Origin: Steromphala cineraria
Lineage: Eukaryota; Mollusca; Gastropoda; Trochida; Trochidae
Direction of reading: 5' to 3'
DNA: 64,000 bases
NCBI GenBank assembly: GCA_916613615.1
Contig: OU744721.1
Location: 70,065,060-70,129,059, forward strand
Under the pieces are notes generated by a model. That model had not been told where the DNA came from. It saw nothing but the letters and a program-made list of their open reading frames with translations, and made no database searches. The position numbers and the translations under genes are program-made. This document shows, piece after piece, positions 10,201 through 23,621 of this stretch (its first letter is position 1; each line of letters starts with the position of its first letter).

Positions 10201-12493
10201 ACATACTTAAAATGTATGCATTTGATATTTATTTGTTAAATGAGGGCATTTTAATAACATTTATATCTAATTGTAATGAAAAAATGTATTATATTTTTAA
10301 GTTTAAATTAATTTAACTTATCCACCATTAGCCATTTATTTAAATCTAGTAGGTACTAATACACCCGAATTACTTGATATTTGCTCTAGGATACGCAGTT
10401 GTACTGTTTTTACAAACCGAGAAAATAGATATACATATTTTATAACATATATCAAATATTGACTTTATGCTTTAAAATGTTCATCGCATTTGAATTCTAG
10501 TAATAAATTCTGCGTATGATTCTGCTTGATGCAAAGTCAGTTAATTACAAAAAGCATTAAACATCGGATGTTATATCAAATGTTATTATTTAAACAACGC
10601 TACCTGCCTGTATAATTGTTCATTAATGCGATGGTCGTCTTCAAGCCTTATGCTTTCAATTATTGTGCTTTTGACCTTCAATACTGCATAAACCTCTTCA
10701 AACTTTTATTGGTAAACAAAAGCATACTTAAAGTTAAACTGATAGTAATATGTCTTGCCGTGACATGGATAGGGTAAATTGCATTATGCAGATAATGAAG
10801 CACATTTTATGTGTCAGCAATAGTATTTTGAAAAGTAGACAGTCGAAGTAAATTGCTTCATAAGTTAAACAGTCACTGTTTGACAATATGGTATGAAAAA
10901 TGTAATGTATAAAATATCTATTCAATCTATTAATCATAACGTTTAGGGTCATACATTGTGTCATGACATAATTGCAACATTTCAAAAACATTTTCGCACG
11001 AAGTTGACATAAGTGCACCCTTTAATGAAACCAGAGCAGAGAGACATAGTGGAATAAATAGAATGATTTCCATTTTACTGACCTGATTTGATTCCAGACA
11101 CGATATGGAGATCGAGCTAATCGGGCTGACCATGGAAGATTGATTGATTGACAAGTCTTTTGAAAATACATGAACGGAATTAGACAATACTTTACTTGCT
11201 TAAAGAATCCTGGTAAATGCAGGCACAATTAAAGTAGCCGCATTCTGTATGGAAATAAGAAACCAGATATATTTCGGCTTTCAACAGTTAAATCAGTAGC
11301 CTTGGTCTTCCAGCAGTTGTCAATCTATTATATTTGACATGTTGTTAATTACGCTGTCAGGATTCAAAGTAGGTCAGTATACATGAGTGACTGAACTGTG
11401 TATATTCCGTAGTTGCTTCTGAGGCGATTAAGAATCTGATGCTTAGTGTTATCAAAGGTTGGTATTGAACTGTATAAAACTACCTCAACACAATTTGTAA
11501 TGTTTAAGGAATTGTTAAGAATCGATCTTTGATAAAATGACATACTTATGATGACGCCCGATTTGGTTTTCCTAGAAAAAATGGTTTTCACCAGATTGTC
11601 CTCCTGTAAATCATAAGAAAACACAACGATTTATTTAAACGTTGAAATAATAAAGTAGACATTGGAAATTAATTATTAAACGGTTATCCATTCTATCTAG
11701 ACACTGTATATAATCCCTAGGAATTCACGGCGAAGGTTTCAGTTACAAGAGTCCTTCGACAATGTCTGCAGTATGTGTTGTTAGTTTTCACAAGAAATTT
11801 GCATTTCATGAAAACACAAAGTATATTGAGTCAACATATCAATGTATATGTGCGTTTTTTTTACAAATATATTTTTTCGATGTAGATATGGAATCATAAT
11901 TATTTTTTCATCACTTTGAATTGAATCAATTTCACATATGAAATATAATTACAAACATCCTCGAACAGTTTCGATGCCCACAACGTTTAGAAACCAAAAC
12001 AGGACATAGAAATGTGACTGATATGGTATTTCATTGAAGATAGAGAGGTTTATATTTGTTTTTGAAACATGACAAGGGGAGGAGGGCACTTTTAAAGGGT
12101 CACACTTCGTACTGATACTGGTAATTATATATTATCTTGTGATGCCGGTTACGAATGACCAGTTTCTTTTCATAAATAGAATACATCCTGTTAAATACAG
12201 GTCAGGTGATGTCAGGTAATTGTGTTTTAAATATGTCATTTAATTTAAAGATTGATATTATGGAAAGTATTGGAAAAAATTTAAGATGTTAAAATTAGAA
12301 ATAACCCCCAATATCATAAAATTGGGAAATCATTCCAATATTTCTTACTTTTTCTCAATATTGTGAGAAAAAAATCAAAATAAATATGAGTAAATTGGTT
12401 TTAACACAAATCAACGTTGTAGTTTATAGCAAGAAAGGTGAAAATCTGTATTTGAAGAGTGATAACTTGTTAGAATACAGGGTCTAGATTTCC

Positions 12494-12574
12494 AAAGCTC
12501 TCATAGTCCTTTGATTATCGTAAGCCAATGTTAATATATAACACTTACGACAATCTTAGTACTTAGAGAGCTTT
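12494..12574. repeat. Hairpin with 31-bp arms
   Basis: AAAGCTCTC at the left edge and GAGAGCTTT at the right edge, with TTATCGTAAG / CTTACGACAA at the inner ends of the arms, around a loop of about 19 bases. The arms differ at a few positions. It resembles a short palindromic MITE. Confidence 0.6.
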
Positions 12575-15500
12575 GACAATCTCAGTCCAGGATTGTATGA
12601 AAGAAAATATGTATAATACATTTCCATTATTTCGTAAATAATTTTAGAACCATTCTGGATTCATTTTTTGGTCTTGCCAAATGACATTAAACATTTTGTT
12701 CCACTCCCCAAAGCTGCGATCTTTTAAACTGTATATCATATCTAGGTTGTAAACTAGCACCTAGGTTTAGCCAAACTATATACAAAAAGTGCACTTGACA
12801 ATTAAATGTGTGTCTGCCTCATAGTATCCATAGGATTGCAAAGAAAAAACATAACCATCAAACGGTTCCTAATACATCAGATTTACATTAATGTAAGTTC
12901 CCCATGCATGCTACAATCTGTTCAGTGATTCGTACTTTTCAGGGACGTGTCCAATGAAAAGGACATATGATATATCATTGTGGTTTTCGTTTTATGAAAA
13001 CACGTTTTAAGGAACATATCAAAGAGTTACAAATTATGATAAATAAGATAGAGACTATTTCATTGTTTTTGCCGAAATGATTTCTATCTCATCGACTGGA
13101 GTGATAGTTGGAATAAACATCAATACGTGTAAGTATTTAGGTATTTAAGTGACATGAAATGTGTTCAATAAATCATTGCATTATAGATAAACATGGCAAG
13201 ATTTGTAATGTACATTAATTTTTACAGTTCTTAAATCTATAAAATTTACTTATATTTGGATTGACATAATAATGCCGTTAAAATATATATGCATCGTAAT
13301 GAATTATATAATGGAAATATAAAGAAAAAATTGAACTTCTCTTCAACTACATGTAAATTTTGAAATGTACAAATCCGGACTGAGCAATTGATGAGCATAG
13401 AAATCTTGCTAGTGATCGTTTTGAACTTGTATATCTGTACATGATAAGTAAGCTTCTTTCAAACTGTGAAAAAAAAGAACATTTACTTGAGACAATACTT
13501 TTGTCGCACAATGTTTGCATAAATATGTGTTTCACTGCAACAGTAAGTAAGAAACGTGGTGTTGAGATACAAACTGACATGATTGTATGTCATGTTTAAA
13601 AATTCTGAAATTATGATTGTAAAATTGAATTTATATTGGCAAACAAGAAGAACTGTCATGAGAAACTGCAAAGAAATCTAAAGTTTGTCTCAAAGGTTGA
13701 TACAACTATGTATTGAGATACATATTGACATGAGTACATGTTTTTATTTATAAAAGTTTCATTCTGTTGGTAAAACGCGGTAAAATCTGGTAGAAAACGA
13801 TTTCAAATATAAACTTGTCTGTCTAAAAATTCAACACTATCATTTTTGTGTTTAAGTTCTTTTTGTATTGTTACATTATTAGATTGAAGATATTACTGTA
13901 AAAGTAAACCCTAATGAGTACAAAGTGTTGACTTTGAAAGTATATATTACTGGGTCGTTTTCATCATATTTTCTCCTTCGGTTTACATATGATCAAATTT
14001 ATCATGGAGGTCATAAACAGATAAATAGAAATTTCCTTATGTATCTTAACATTGATTATTTGACTAAAATGATAACATTGTACAGAAACTCATATTGACT
14101 TTTATTTTGTCAGTTCACACGAATTATGTCCGACAGAGAACAGAATGTTGGTATCATTTAGTATTATAGAATGGAATCCTCTACATAATAAGCGATAGAA
14201 AATGAGGTTAGTAAAGTAAACTCTATACATATTGTGCAATTTGCAAAATTGCGGGAGATATAGCTCCGCCATGTCAGCTGCTTGATATTATATACTTTTC
14301 AGTATCATTAAACGGATTTGTCAGACATCGAAAGGCAAAGTGTTGCTGCCGTGATGAATGGCAGTCAAGCGAAACCCGTTATCCTTTCACAGTCAACAGT
14401 AATTTGATTGGAATTAATCGATATCAAATAGGAAAAGTTTTTGAAAAATATATAAGCTATGAATGGTTTTTGATATCAGATTCAAAATATATATTGGGTA
14501 ATAACTCAAAGACTCCTTATGCATTTCGGAAAGTGTTAGCTTGGTGCGAACTGATACAGTGAGTAAAGCTACTGTCTGTGTGTCACTCGCTTCGTCAAAT
14601 TATTTTGCCATAAAATGAAGACTTATTGAACTCCAGATGGCTGTTTAATATCAAAGAATACATTGGCACTACAAAATTTAAAACGTTACATACCGAAAAC
14701 ATCTAAAAGACTGACTATTCAATTCAAGTTGAAAAGGTGGTAAGGAAAAAAGTGTAAATAAATAACTTAGAAATGACAAGAAGGAAATTTCGTATTTCAA
14801 AATGTTAAATGGTGCACTATGACGCTTCTGACATAATTGTAAACAAAGTCATGTCACAAAAGTTTCTGCTTTACGTGTTAAGTGTTGTAAAGATCGTGAT
14901 TTGTCATTTGTAGACAATTGATTATATTCACAAACTTTTGAAAATGGAAGAACAAAGTAAGAACGATGGCTCAATCTGGTGTAAAGAAGTACAAAAAAGT
15001 GATTGCGTCCATCACTCTTGGAAGATGAAGTTGGATGCTAACTTGTATTGAATTGATGTGAGATCAATGAATCTTCACACTACTGAGTTCTCTAATCTTG
15101 CCGCAGAACGTAACACTTAGACACAGGACATTAAGAGTGATTTCAATACCTTTAAATTGAATTTCAATGTTAAGCGTGATTTGCTATTCACTCAAACGAT
15201 CTGTGCATCCTCCCCATAAGGAATCCTTAGACGGTTATTTCATTTAAACAAGCCTCTGCAATAATATAATATTAAAGTTTTCAACTTTAATGATTTGGTA
15301 TCAAACTATCTCTTAACGTTGTCTTTATTAACACAATATCTGCTTCATAGAAGCAAATGGAAGTTATTGAATCAGGAAAGTTTGCTGAACAAATAGTAAA
15401 TACATTGTTACACATCAATGTCTCAGCAAATAACATATCCTTCCATGGCATCATTTTCAATCTGCATGTTTGAATATAGATTCCTTGGTTATCAGTACAA

Positions 15501-16649
15501 CTCAAAATCGGATTCTTTTGCAAAGGAGAAAGGTACGTCTATAGAAATCAATATTACCATCCATCAGGGATATCTAGGCACTAACCAAAAGCATAGTTAC
15601 CAGTGTTCACACTATGGAAATGCATACATCTTGGTACTTCTAGTTGTTATTTAGGTGACTCATCCCTTTTAAAGATTACAGGAACATTTAAGATCGGATC
15701 GTGTGAATGCTAATGTCACGTGACCTTCTGCATGTTCAATGTTTTGTTGAAGTCATAGCAAGTCTTTTTATGCCATCTCAGTTGGGTTTGCCGAAGATAT
15801 GTTCTCCATTTTGATTTAAACTAATTGAGAACGACATATTACGTGAAAGAAGTGCAGTTTTGTTGGAAAGTAAAAGAGATATCCTTAGGATATAACGTTC
15901 TATTCACATCAGCATTTCAGCACGATAACAGTTACATTTAAAGACAAGAAATGTTTTCACTGTTCATTAAATCTGATTTATTTGCTACATTTCAGTAAAT
16001 CCTGGAAGGTGTATTACACTTATTCATTCACTGTGATTCTCCAAGACTTATTAAGTTGTTCATTTAATTCAGATAGAATTGATATAAAATTTTCAAAGAT
16101 ATATAAACATATCATTTTCAAATTGTGAAAAGGATTTGAAGTAGATCTTATTCAGATAAACATTTTTTTCATTATTGAAGGGTTGTACTACCTCCTATTG
16201 TTAATTACTGTTGTCTGTTCATGTTTCTTTAACAAACTTTCTGAGACATTAACAAGATGTATTCGACTGAATCTCAATCCTCAATCCTCAAGCAGAACCA
16301 AGGATGTTTTAAATTATTATATAGTAGAAATTAGAAATGATAAGTTAATTCAGAACAAAGTGTGCATTAATTTTATTAGACTGCAATCCATGGTTTTAAT
16401 ATTTCAACCATACGTAGCCATTATATGTATTTAATGTTCCAAAAATACTTTATATTATTATTTAAATAAATATTTTGCAACTGTCAGTATCCTTCAACGA
16501 ATAAATAACGGATTGATTTGTTGCAATCATAAATAGTATGTGTATTAGTAAAATGACAATAGACATATTTCTATTCCCAAATTTAAAAAAGAAAATTTGA
16601 TTAAATAAGAATATTTGAAAAGAAAGATATTTTATTGTTTATCGAGAAT

Positions 16650-16880
16650 ATCTGCTCAAACCTGATCGGCTTATAAAATGTCAAAATCAAAAACATCCGA
16701 ATTCTAAAAAATCTTCTTAGCCTATCTGATGTACCTCTGACTTTTTCAAGAGGAGATGTTTCTAAGTCTGTTCACTATTCAACTTATCTAAAACCATTGC
16801 CATTCCGAGAAGCTTATCTTTACTCATTCTCATGTCCCGGTATTAATCCTTATTGATTTTAAATATAATGACCATCAACA
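16650..16880. repeat. Diverged duplicated block, copy 2
   Basis: Counterpart of 9975-10200, same orientation, with the same order of short matches. No coding content seen. Confidence 0.55.
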
Positions 16881-18424
16881 AATAAATGCATCCATAAACT
16901 AATTTAATGAAACTTCTAACTATTTTGACATATTCGTCAGCTACAAGTACTATTGTAAAATGGCATTTTTAGTTTTCTTCTAGCTTCTTCTATTGTATAA
17001 TATATATGCTAGATATGTCCCTCTCAAGAACATTTCATTTTCCTAAATAAGGAACAAAACTGCAATGAAAATATCAAAATAAAGTATCGTCTCCAAAGAA
17101 CATGTACAGCTGCGTACCTTAAGTTTGTTTATTTACCATCGTATGTTAGTGCAAATATCATGTAATTTGGAAACTCTTTTTTATGAATCTTACATGTAGC
17201 ATTGCGGAAATGAAACCGATTATGTTAAAATTTGACTACGCAAGTTAAGATTCAGTTCGCGTTAACATATTCGCATGTCATAACTTACAGAAAACCGTAA
17301 CAAATTTGGCAGGTCATTGAAGTGACAAGGGGTCAACATTTCGAAAACACTGTTTTTCATTTTTCTCTACATACGCCTTCATAAGTGAACAGATTAAGAT
17401 CTTATTCATATTTATTCCTCCACACTTATGCAATGTAATTGTGCTGATTGTTTTCCTGCAAATTTTATATGGATTATTTAATCGAAATTCACGAAAATCT
17501 GAATTTCACAAATATTATTTGAACTGTCTATCTGACAATGCGATATCGACATTCTACACCAGTGACATGACGGTACCGAAATATGTTTTAGGAATGGTAA
17601 TTTCACACATGGACAATTGATGATCCTTTGAAAGTGGTCCTAGATTTATTTTAGGGACGTCAAAACGAAACCCAAATTACATGATATTTGCACTGAGATT
17701 ACAAATGCGAGTGAACAAACTTAAGGTAGGTAGTTGTTGATGTCATTTCTTATCTCAGATATGAATAGCTTAAGACGGCGTCTTAAAACGTTAATAAAAC
17801 GAACCAAATAGCATTTCACTCCTTTTCCTTTTTCAAGACTGTGCTTTGTTTATTCATCTGTTTAGGTTGCTACATTCACATGTTTACACGAAGGAGATAA
17901 AATGTGTTTTGTTGTTATCCAGAATCGAAGTTGTTTAATTACGTTAGATAATTATTTTTCCTAACAAGTAGAAGTTAAACGATCAAAATGAAATAGGACA
18001 AACCGATTGAGGTTTTTGAATTTTGCCAAAACAAGAATCCCAACAGAAAAAGAAAAGGAATCTCACATTGCATACCAAATTTAAGAAGATCACGTTTCAA
18101 AAATATGATAACATACATGGTGAACATATGATATTGCCAAGATGCATTTTTATTCTTTATAGGTGAAGAAAATGAGATATGCTCCTACTCCCTGATCAAG
18201 ACGAGGTATACGGATAAGAATTTTCGATTTTCCTGCTGATATGTTTCGAGATTTACCTACCTTTTAAAGGTGAGGTGATATCAGGTTCTTCGCCGTCTCA
18301 AGGGTATTTCACTGCTATTATTCGTCTGGAACTAATGAACCATATGTGGTACTAAGTTCAGTATAGCATTGCATCCAAATCAGACTGCATGTTGAACAGT
18401 TCTCTCCTGCAAACAATGTTGTTG

Positions 18425-18480
18425 AGTCTATGGTTGGATTCGAACCCCGGTCATCTTGATACGACCAGGGCTCTTAGAAG
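18425..18480 (-). repeat. Possible tRNA-derived SINE remnant
   Basis: On the minus strand AAGAGCCCTGG is followed after about 16 bases by GGGGTTCGAATCC, which matches the RNA polymerase III B box. The T-arm does not pair well and no clear A box is visible, so this is not a functional tRNA; a worn SINE head is the best reading. Confidence 0.35.
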
Positions 18481-19340
18481 TAAAGAAGCCTGTTATAAAT
18501 AAAATCATCAATCTGTGCAAACAATAAATTTCCTTTCACGACTTTCTATTCATTGTATCATTATAGGCTGTTCAAATATACATTATAAACAACTTGAATA
18601 AGACATAGGTTGTAGGCATTTGCATTTTTAAAATTAAAAAAAAAATATGTTCACTTAATTGCAGCACATTATAAAGATATGATCATATTATTTGTAGAAA
18701 TATATTCACCTATTTCCTTTGTGTAAGGTAACCTTTAAGAAAAATTGTATGCAAAACCGTTTGACAGTGCTTAAACAACTTGATTATCGTTGAAAGCTGT
18801 TGAAACAGCGTGTCAAATAGTTTGTATAAAAAGTGATCAAATTCATCACTCATGAAAGATGAAACGACTATTGACTTCCAAATGAGAATCAATGAATCAA
18901 ATTCACACAACCGAGCAGAAGATAAACACCTGAAGACACCGAGAATGATTTAAATACCTATGAATTAAATTTCATGGGTGATTGGGTTACATTTTATAAA
19001 TTACTCCATATAACACGTTTAATTTATGTCATCATAACATAAATTATTTTTATTCAGTTTGATTTGTTCAATACACCTACTGAACGTGTAAATTTCTGTA
19101 TAGTATTTACTACAGTTAGTTATGGTATGATCTGTCTGAATGTAATTATTCCTTCAAATCTGGTTTTAAGCTAGTTTATGAATGTTTTTGAATCGAATCG
19201 TAAATTCAAATATATTTTTTAAAGAATAACAAGTTCAAAGAGAAGTCCTATTTCGGCGATTCAGTTGCAACTGGTTTTGAATTTAAATTGACATCATATT
19301 GTAATGAAACTACAATAAACGAGAAGAATAAGATATTGAC

Positions 19341-19654
19341 TAGGGCTAGCAATAGTATCCATAGCACGTCTAACAATCGGTTCTATCGACACGTAAGTCA
19401 ATTCAGTTGTTAAGTTCAATATTAAAAGTAATATTCTCACACAAACAAGTCATTTTTATATTTTTGAAATAATGGAAAACAACAAAGAGTTCGCTTAGAT
19501 CTAAAAATAACAACGGGAAGATACATCGAATAGAGATTATTATCTATTAATTTCAGAAAAGTTTTCCTTTTTTCCTTTATTGATTTACTATTGCAATAAT
19601 TTCCCGCAATAGACTATCGATAGTTACTCATAGTAGACTATCGTTATCGCCCTA
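19341..19654. mobile_element. hAT-like MITE (314 bp)
   Basis: Ends are TAGGGCTAGCAATAG and the inverse of TAGGGCGATAACGATAG, resembling the TAGGG(C/T) terminal repeats of hAT transposons. The interior is AT-rich with no open frame. An 8-bp target duplication could not be found, so boundaries may be off by a few bases. Confidence 0.45.
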
Positions 19655-20209
19655 GTCCTAATAGTCAGCCCTATTATTGACCCATTTCTATTAATTCAAA
19701 AATGACAATAACGAACAAAACGAACTTTTTTATATTAGTTTCTCAAAATGTTCTTTCAAAAGAGAGGTAATGAGACCGCTTCTATCAATACCAACGCGTC
19801 ATCAGTCACTTTGGTAAGAACACTTATTTCTTTTTAAAATTAAAGTCACACCAATGGCTTCAGAGAAAATGTCAGTTGAAAAATGAAACGTCCTGGAAAA
19901 AAATAAAGAAAAAAGTGATCTTGATTAAGAATAACACTGACAAAGCTACGAGATTCGGTCAGGACAGTTTTATGTACAAAGTGGTGGTAAAACGGAAACC
20001 AATTTTGAGAACGTGTCTGCCCATGCTCTTTATCCACTGTTATGCCAATTCAGTTCTTTATGGTAATAGTAAAATAACCATGTCACACTTTAAAACCCGT
20101 ATTTATAAAATGTATTGAAACAAAAAATGCAAAATGCAATTTCCAACGTCTGTGTGTTGGTGTTAGCAAGCCATTATATTGCAATAATAATTTTTTAACT
20201 GACCTGAAA

Positions 20210-20525
20210 GGGGCGGTAGCACGTTTTTGGATAATTTTATATTTTCAATTGTTCACTTATAGTTGTACGTTAATGCTAAATGTTTTAGTTTGCTAGTGTC
20301 AAAAATATCATTACAAAAACAAATCATCAATAGAGAACTAATCATAAAGATTCAAATAATCCATAGGCGGCCAATATTTGTTGTTTAAAAATATTTAATT
20401 CATTTTGGGTGAGAAAAAAGAATCGCAAGACTGAACTTTTTATTTTATATTTATTATTGCTTCATTTAGTTTAAATACATTGTCTTCCAATTGAAACCAT
20501 GTATTTCCATTTTATCTTCTTATTC
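20210..20525. mobile_element. TTAA-type MITE, copy 2 (3' truncated)
   Basis: Begins with GGGGCGGTAGCACGTTTTT and follows the 5.34 kb copy through CATAGGCGGCC and CCAATTGAAACCAT, but loses the right terminal repeat after about 20520. Confidence 0.75.
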
Positions 20526-20529
20526 AAGT

Positions 20530-21430
20530 GAATAAGCCTGTCTTCTTTCAGTGGACACACGCCGTTGAAAGATAAATTTTATTCGATTGACAAGTCATTC
20601 ACATTAACACTTTGAGTTTGAATTCAGCTTGAATTAGTTCCCCTTATTCTGTCTTTCTCTTCCACTTAAGTGATTTACCGCCTTTCATTGAAAATAAACT
20701 TTAAAATTACAATAAATGTTAAAGTAAAATATATGTAATATATTGCGATGATAAAATATACATCGTCATAGTAAAAAAATATATCTAGGACTATACTCTT
20801 ATAGCTAAACAAACATTCAATGGTTCATTCATTATAATCATTTAAATCTATATTAATTCCAATGCAAAATACATGTAAATGAATCTGTTTAGTAAGTGTA
20901 AATGTAATAATACTCATTATATTAACGTTATGAAGGACAAACAACAGTTGCAATATCAAAAGCATTTGTTAATATATATAATGATAAATGTTTTAAATAA
21001 AGAAAACATAATTATATGTTTTAATATTGATAAGTACTGTGGATTGTTTCGATCATCTGGTAATGTTAAGTGTAATTGAATGAAAAGCAAATCGAACTGT
21101 TTGAATAATCTGATAAATCAACAATGGTACCGGTACATCAATTTAGCAGACATGTCTAAAACTTATGTGACGTTATATTTGTCTGTATAACGATAAGTAC
21201 CTTCTCCCAATCTACCCATTGCGTATATTTTAATTGCGGTTAATCAAGAACTTCATATGTTTACCTATGAAACATAGTTTTACTCATTGAAAACCCCAAC
21301 ACAAGGACAAATTTCACCTATCAACAAAATATGTAATATGTCAGTATTGTTGGAAAAAATGGACTGATTATAGATTTTAAATATTTCAATTACAACAGAT
21401 TTAAACCGTACATATTTATTAATTTGCTAA
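20530..21430. other. Gene-free AT-rich region
   Basis: No open frame of interest, no recognised repeat. Confidence 0.4.
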
Positions 21431-21439
21431 AAAATTAGA

Positions 21440-22640
21440 TTAGTCATCAGAGAATAGTGATCATGCAGTACACGGTGGTGTACTTAGTTTTCATATTTAT
21501 AGCAAATGAATCAAAACTAGCGGCATAACATCATATGTAAATAGGAAATGTAGACGTTGAACTGATATAATCAATAAGTAGTTGTACATATACAGAATGT
21601 CATACAATGTACATGTATGTGTGAATTTGGGTCAATTGTATGTAACGAGAAGATGTCATGTATGCTGAGAAACAACGAGTTTGAAGAAGTTCCGTGCAAA
21701 TTACCCAAGTGCAAACGTATGGCGTTCTGTATATACTTTCTTTTTACCCTTTTTAGAAATATTGTTAAATTGCTTAAAATATCCGAGACGACGTACTGCG
21801 CATTGATATATAATGCGAACAAGGAAATGGCATAAAACGTTCTCGGCTGATGATTTGATACCTCAATTATCTTTTTTTCCCTTAATTCTCTGCGTAGGTA
21901 AACGTAAGAGGGAATTTTCTCAAATGTGAAAACAAAAGTAGTGTTCCATAGTGATTTTTATATAGTTTTGAATATGAAAAATAAGTTCAAGGTTGCAAGT
22001 GACGGGCCTCTTTCAAACGACGTCATTATCGAAATGACGTCATAATCATTATCGGTTATGACGTCATAATATGTTATTTCAATAATTTCATATAGCCTAA
22101 GGTTGAAAGTATTGCGAAGCATCTTTTGAAATTAAGAGAGTAAAGCAAAATTATGTTGGGCATTTTAAAATATATTTATGTTCCGTTTTGATCAGAATTA
22201 TAAAAGTAAGTTTTTATCATACTTTTCGTTAAAGTCGAGTTTGAGGGCAGCATTGCTTTTCAAACTGAAAAGAGACTTCATCAGAAAGAACTAAATGGTT
22301 TCTGTCTGTTCGGTATTGATAACAAATTCTTTTCCAAGGGAAAACACCACACAAATATTTTTTGAATAAAATAATAATTTGTTTTCATGACTTGGCCAAA
22401 TTGTGTCAACTGTGAATGACCAATTTAGTCTTTGCTGTCGACATATTTACATTATATATCTTCTTAACCAGGTCACTTCAAAGAGAGAGTCATTTCTTCT
22501 GAAAAGAGAGGCCATTTGTTTGTCTGTTGTAAATGCTTGCAACATATATGTGACAAGGCAATTTGTTTCTGTAGACCAAAACTGTTACTAATCTAATACA
22601 TATAGATGATGTGCTATTTCCGCTCCGTGTTCTCTTCAAA
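21440..22640. repeat. Dispersed long repeat A, copy 1
   Basis: About 1.2 kb that recurs in the same orientation at 48.05-49.47 kb. Shared landmarks in order are TCATCAGAGAATAGTGATCA, GTAACGAGAAGATGTCATG, AACAACGAGTTT, ATCCGAGACGA and GTGACAAGGCAATTTGTTTC. It holds a cluster of TGACGTCA octamers (22035, 22059, and a variant at 22018) that has decayed in the other copy. No open frame is conserved between copies. Class unknown. Confidence 0.8.
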
Positions 22641-22699
22641 CTGGTTTGAAAGCATCATCCAGAAGTCATTTGAAGACAATTGCAAGAACTGAAAATCTA

Positions 22700-23130
22700 T
22701 CGCAATCAATAATATTTTATTTTTAACATTCACATTATACCCATCAATACAAAATGACATAAAAAACACTTGTGTCATCGAAAGCCGACTTTCAATGTAT
22801 GACTTCAGTATTGTACATGTCCATTAGGTCTTTTATATATTGGTCTGCCTATCCCTGTGTTATGTTTTCGTTTTTTGATAAGATTGAATGAATCATAAAT
22901 CACATTTTCTACTTCCAATTTAACTAAATTCATACAGAGTGATATCTTTTGATATTTCCAGATTTAAGATTTTTCTTTTTTTATGCGATATTTATTTTGT
23001 AAAAAGAGAGGTTCCCTCGGCTATTTTCACACTATTAAGATAAACATTTTGAGATTAATAGGCTTAAAATTTTGACTTTAAGGATCTTAACTTTACTCAT
23101 TATCTAATCAGAGGCAGGTTTGATATTATA
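22700..23130. other. Gene-free stretch
   Basis: AT-rich, nothing recognised. Confidence 0.4.
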
Positions 23131-23276
23131 AGAATAATAAATGAGTTACGAGGAATTACGGATTATCTGTCCTGAGTTAATTATTGTGATAAACTCCGAG
23201 CTTCAGCGAGGAGTTTGACACAATAATTCACGAGGGACAGATAATCCGTAATTCCGAGCATCGAGTTGGTTATTCT
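23131..23276. repeat. Large palindrome 1 (about 70-bp arms)
   Basis: The arms 23131-23200 and 23207-23276 are inverted copies around a six-base centre, sharing GGAATTACGGATTATCTGTC without a mismatch. The apex reads CCGAGCTTCAGCGAGG. It is the left part of a composite repeat that continues with CGGCCG (23346) and TGACGTCA sites (23594, 23607). Confidence 0.85.
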
Positions 23277-23621
23277 TTTTCTTACTCAAGATAATTTTGA
23301 TGCGTTAAAACGGTAGAAAAAGAGAAACATTAAAAAACTACGCTCGGCCGGTAAAGTACAAATTGTATTCACACGCCATTCACAAATTTGCTCACTACTT
23401 CAGGATGGGCGTCTCTAAGTAGTTCGCAACTCAAGATCTTATTTGAAATAGTTTATTATATTGATGTCACATTATATCAAAAAAATATTGTTTAATACTA
23501 TAAAAAAGTGCTTTATTTACCGCGCACAACCGAAAAGAAAAAGTAAGACGTCGTTAGCTTTCGTTACGTTTGACAAGCCTAGTGAGGAATGTATGACGTC
23601 ACTGTTTGACGTCATGTTTAA

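Larger units (their letters stand above)
9430..19330. other. Long gene-free region with diverged duplications
   Basis: About 10 kb of AT-rich DNA without a believable exon. Two pairs of old direct duplications can be seen: about 9975-10200 with 16650-16880, and about 14990-15170 with 18780-18970. There is a small hairpin at 12494-12574 and a tRNA-like fragment near 18430. The remainder shows no recognisable structure. Confidence 0.5.

Noticed and set aside
18425..18480. Functional tRNA gene
   Set aside because: Only a B-box-like core; T-stem does not pair and no acceptor stem or A box can be drawn.
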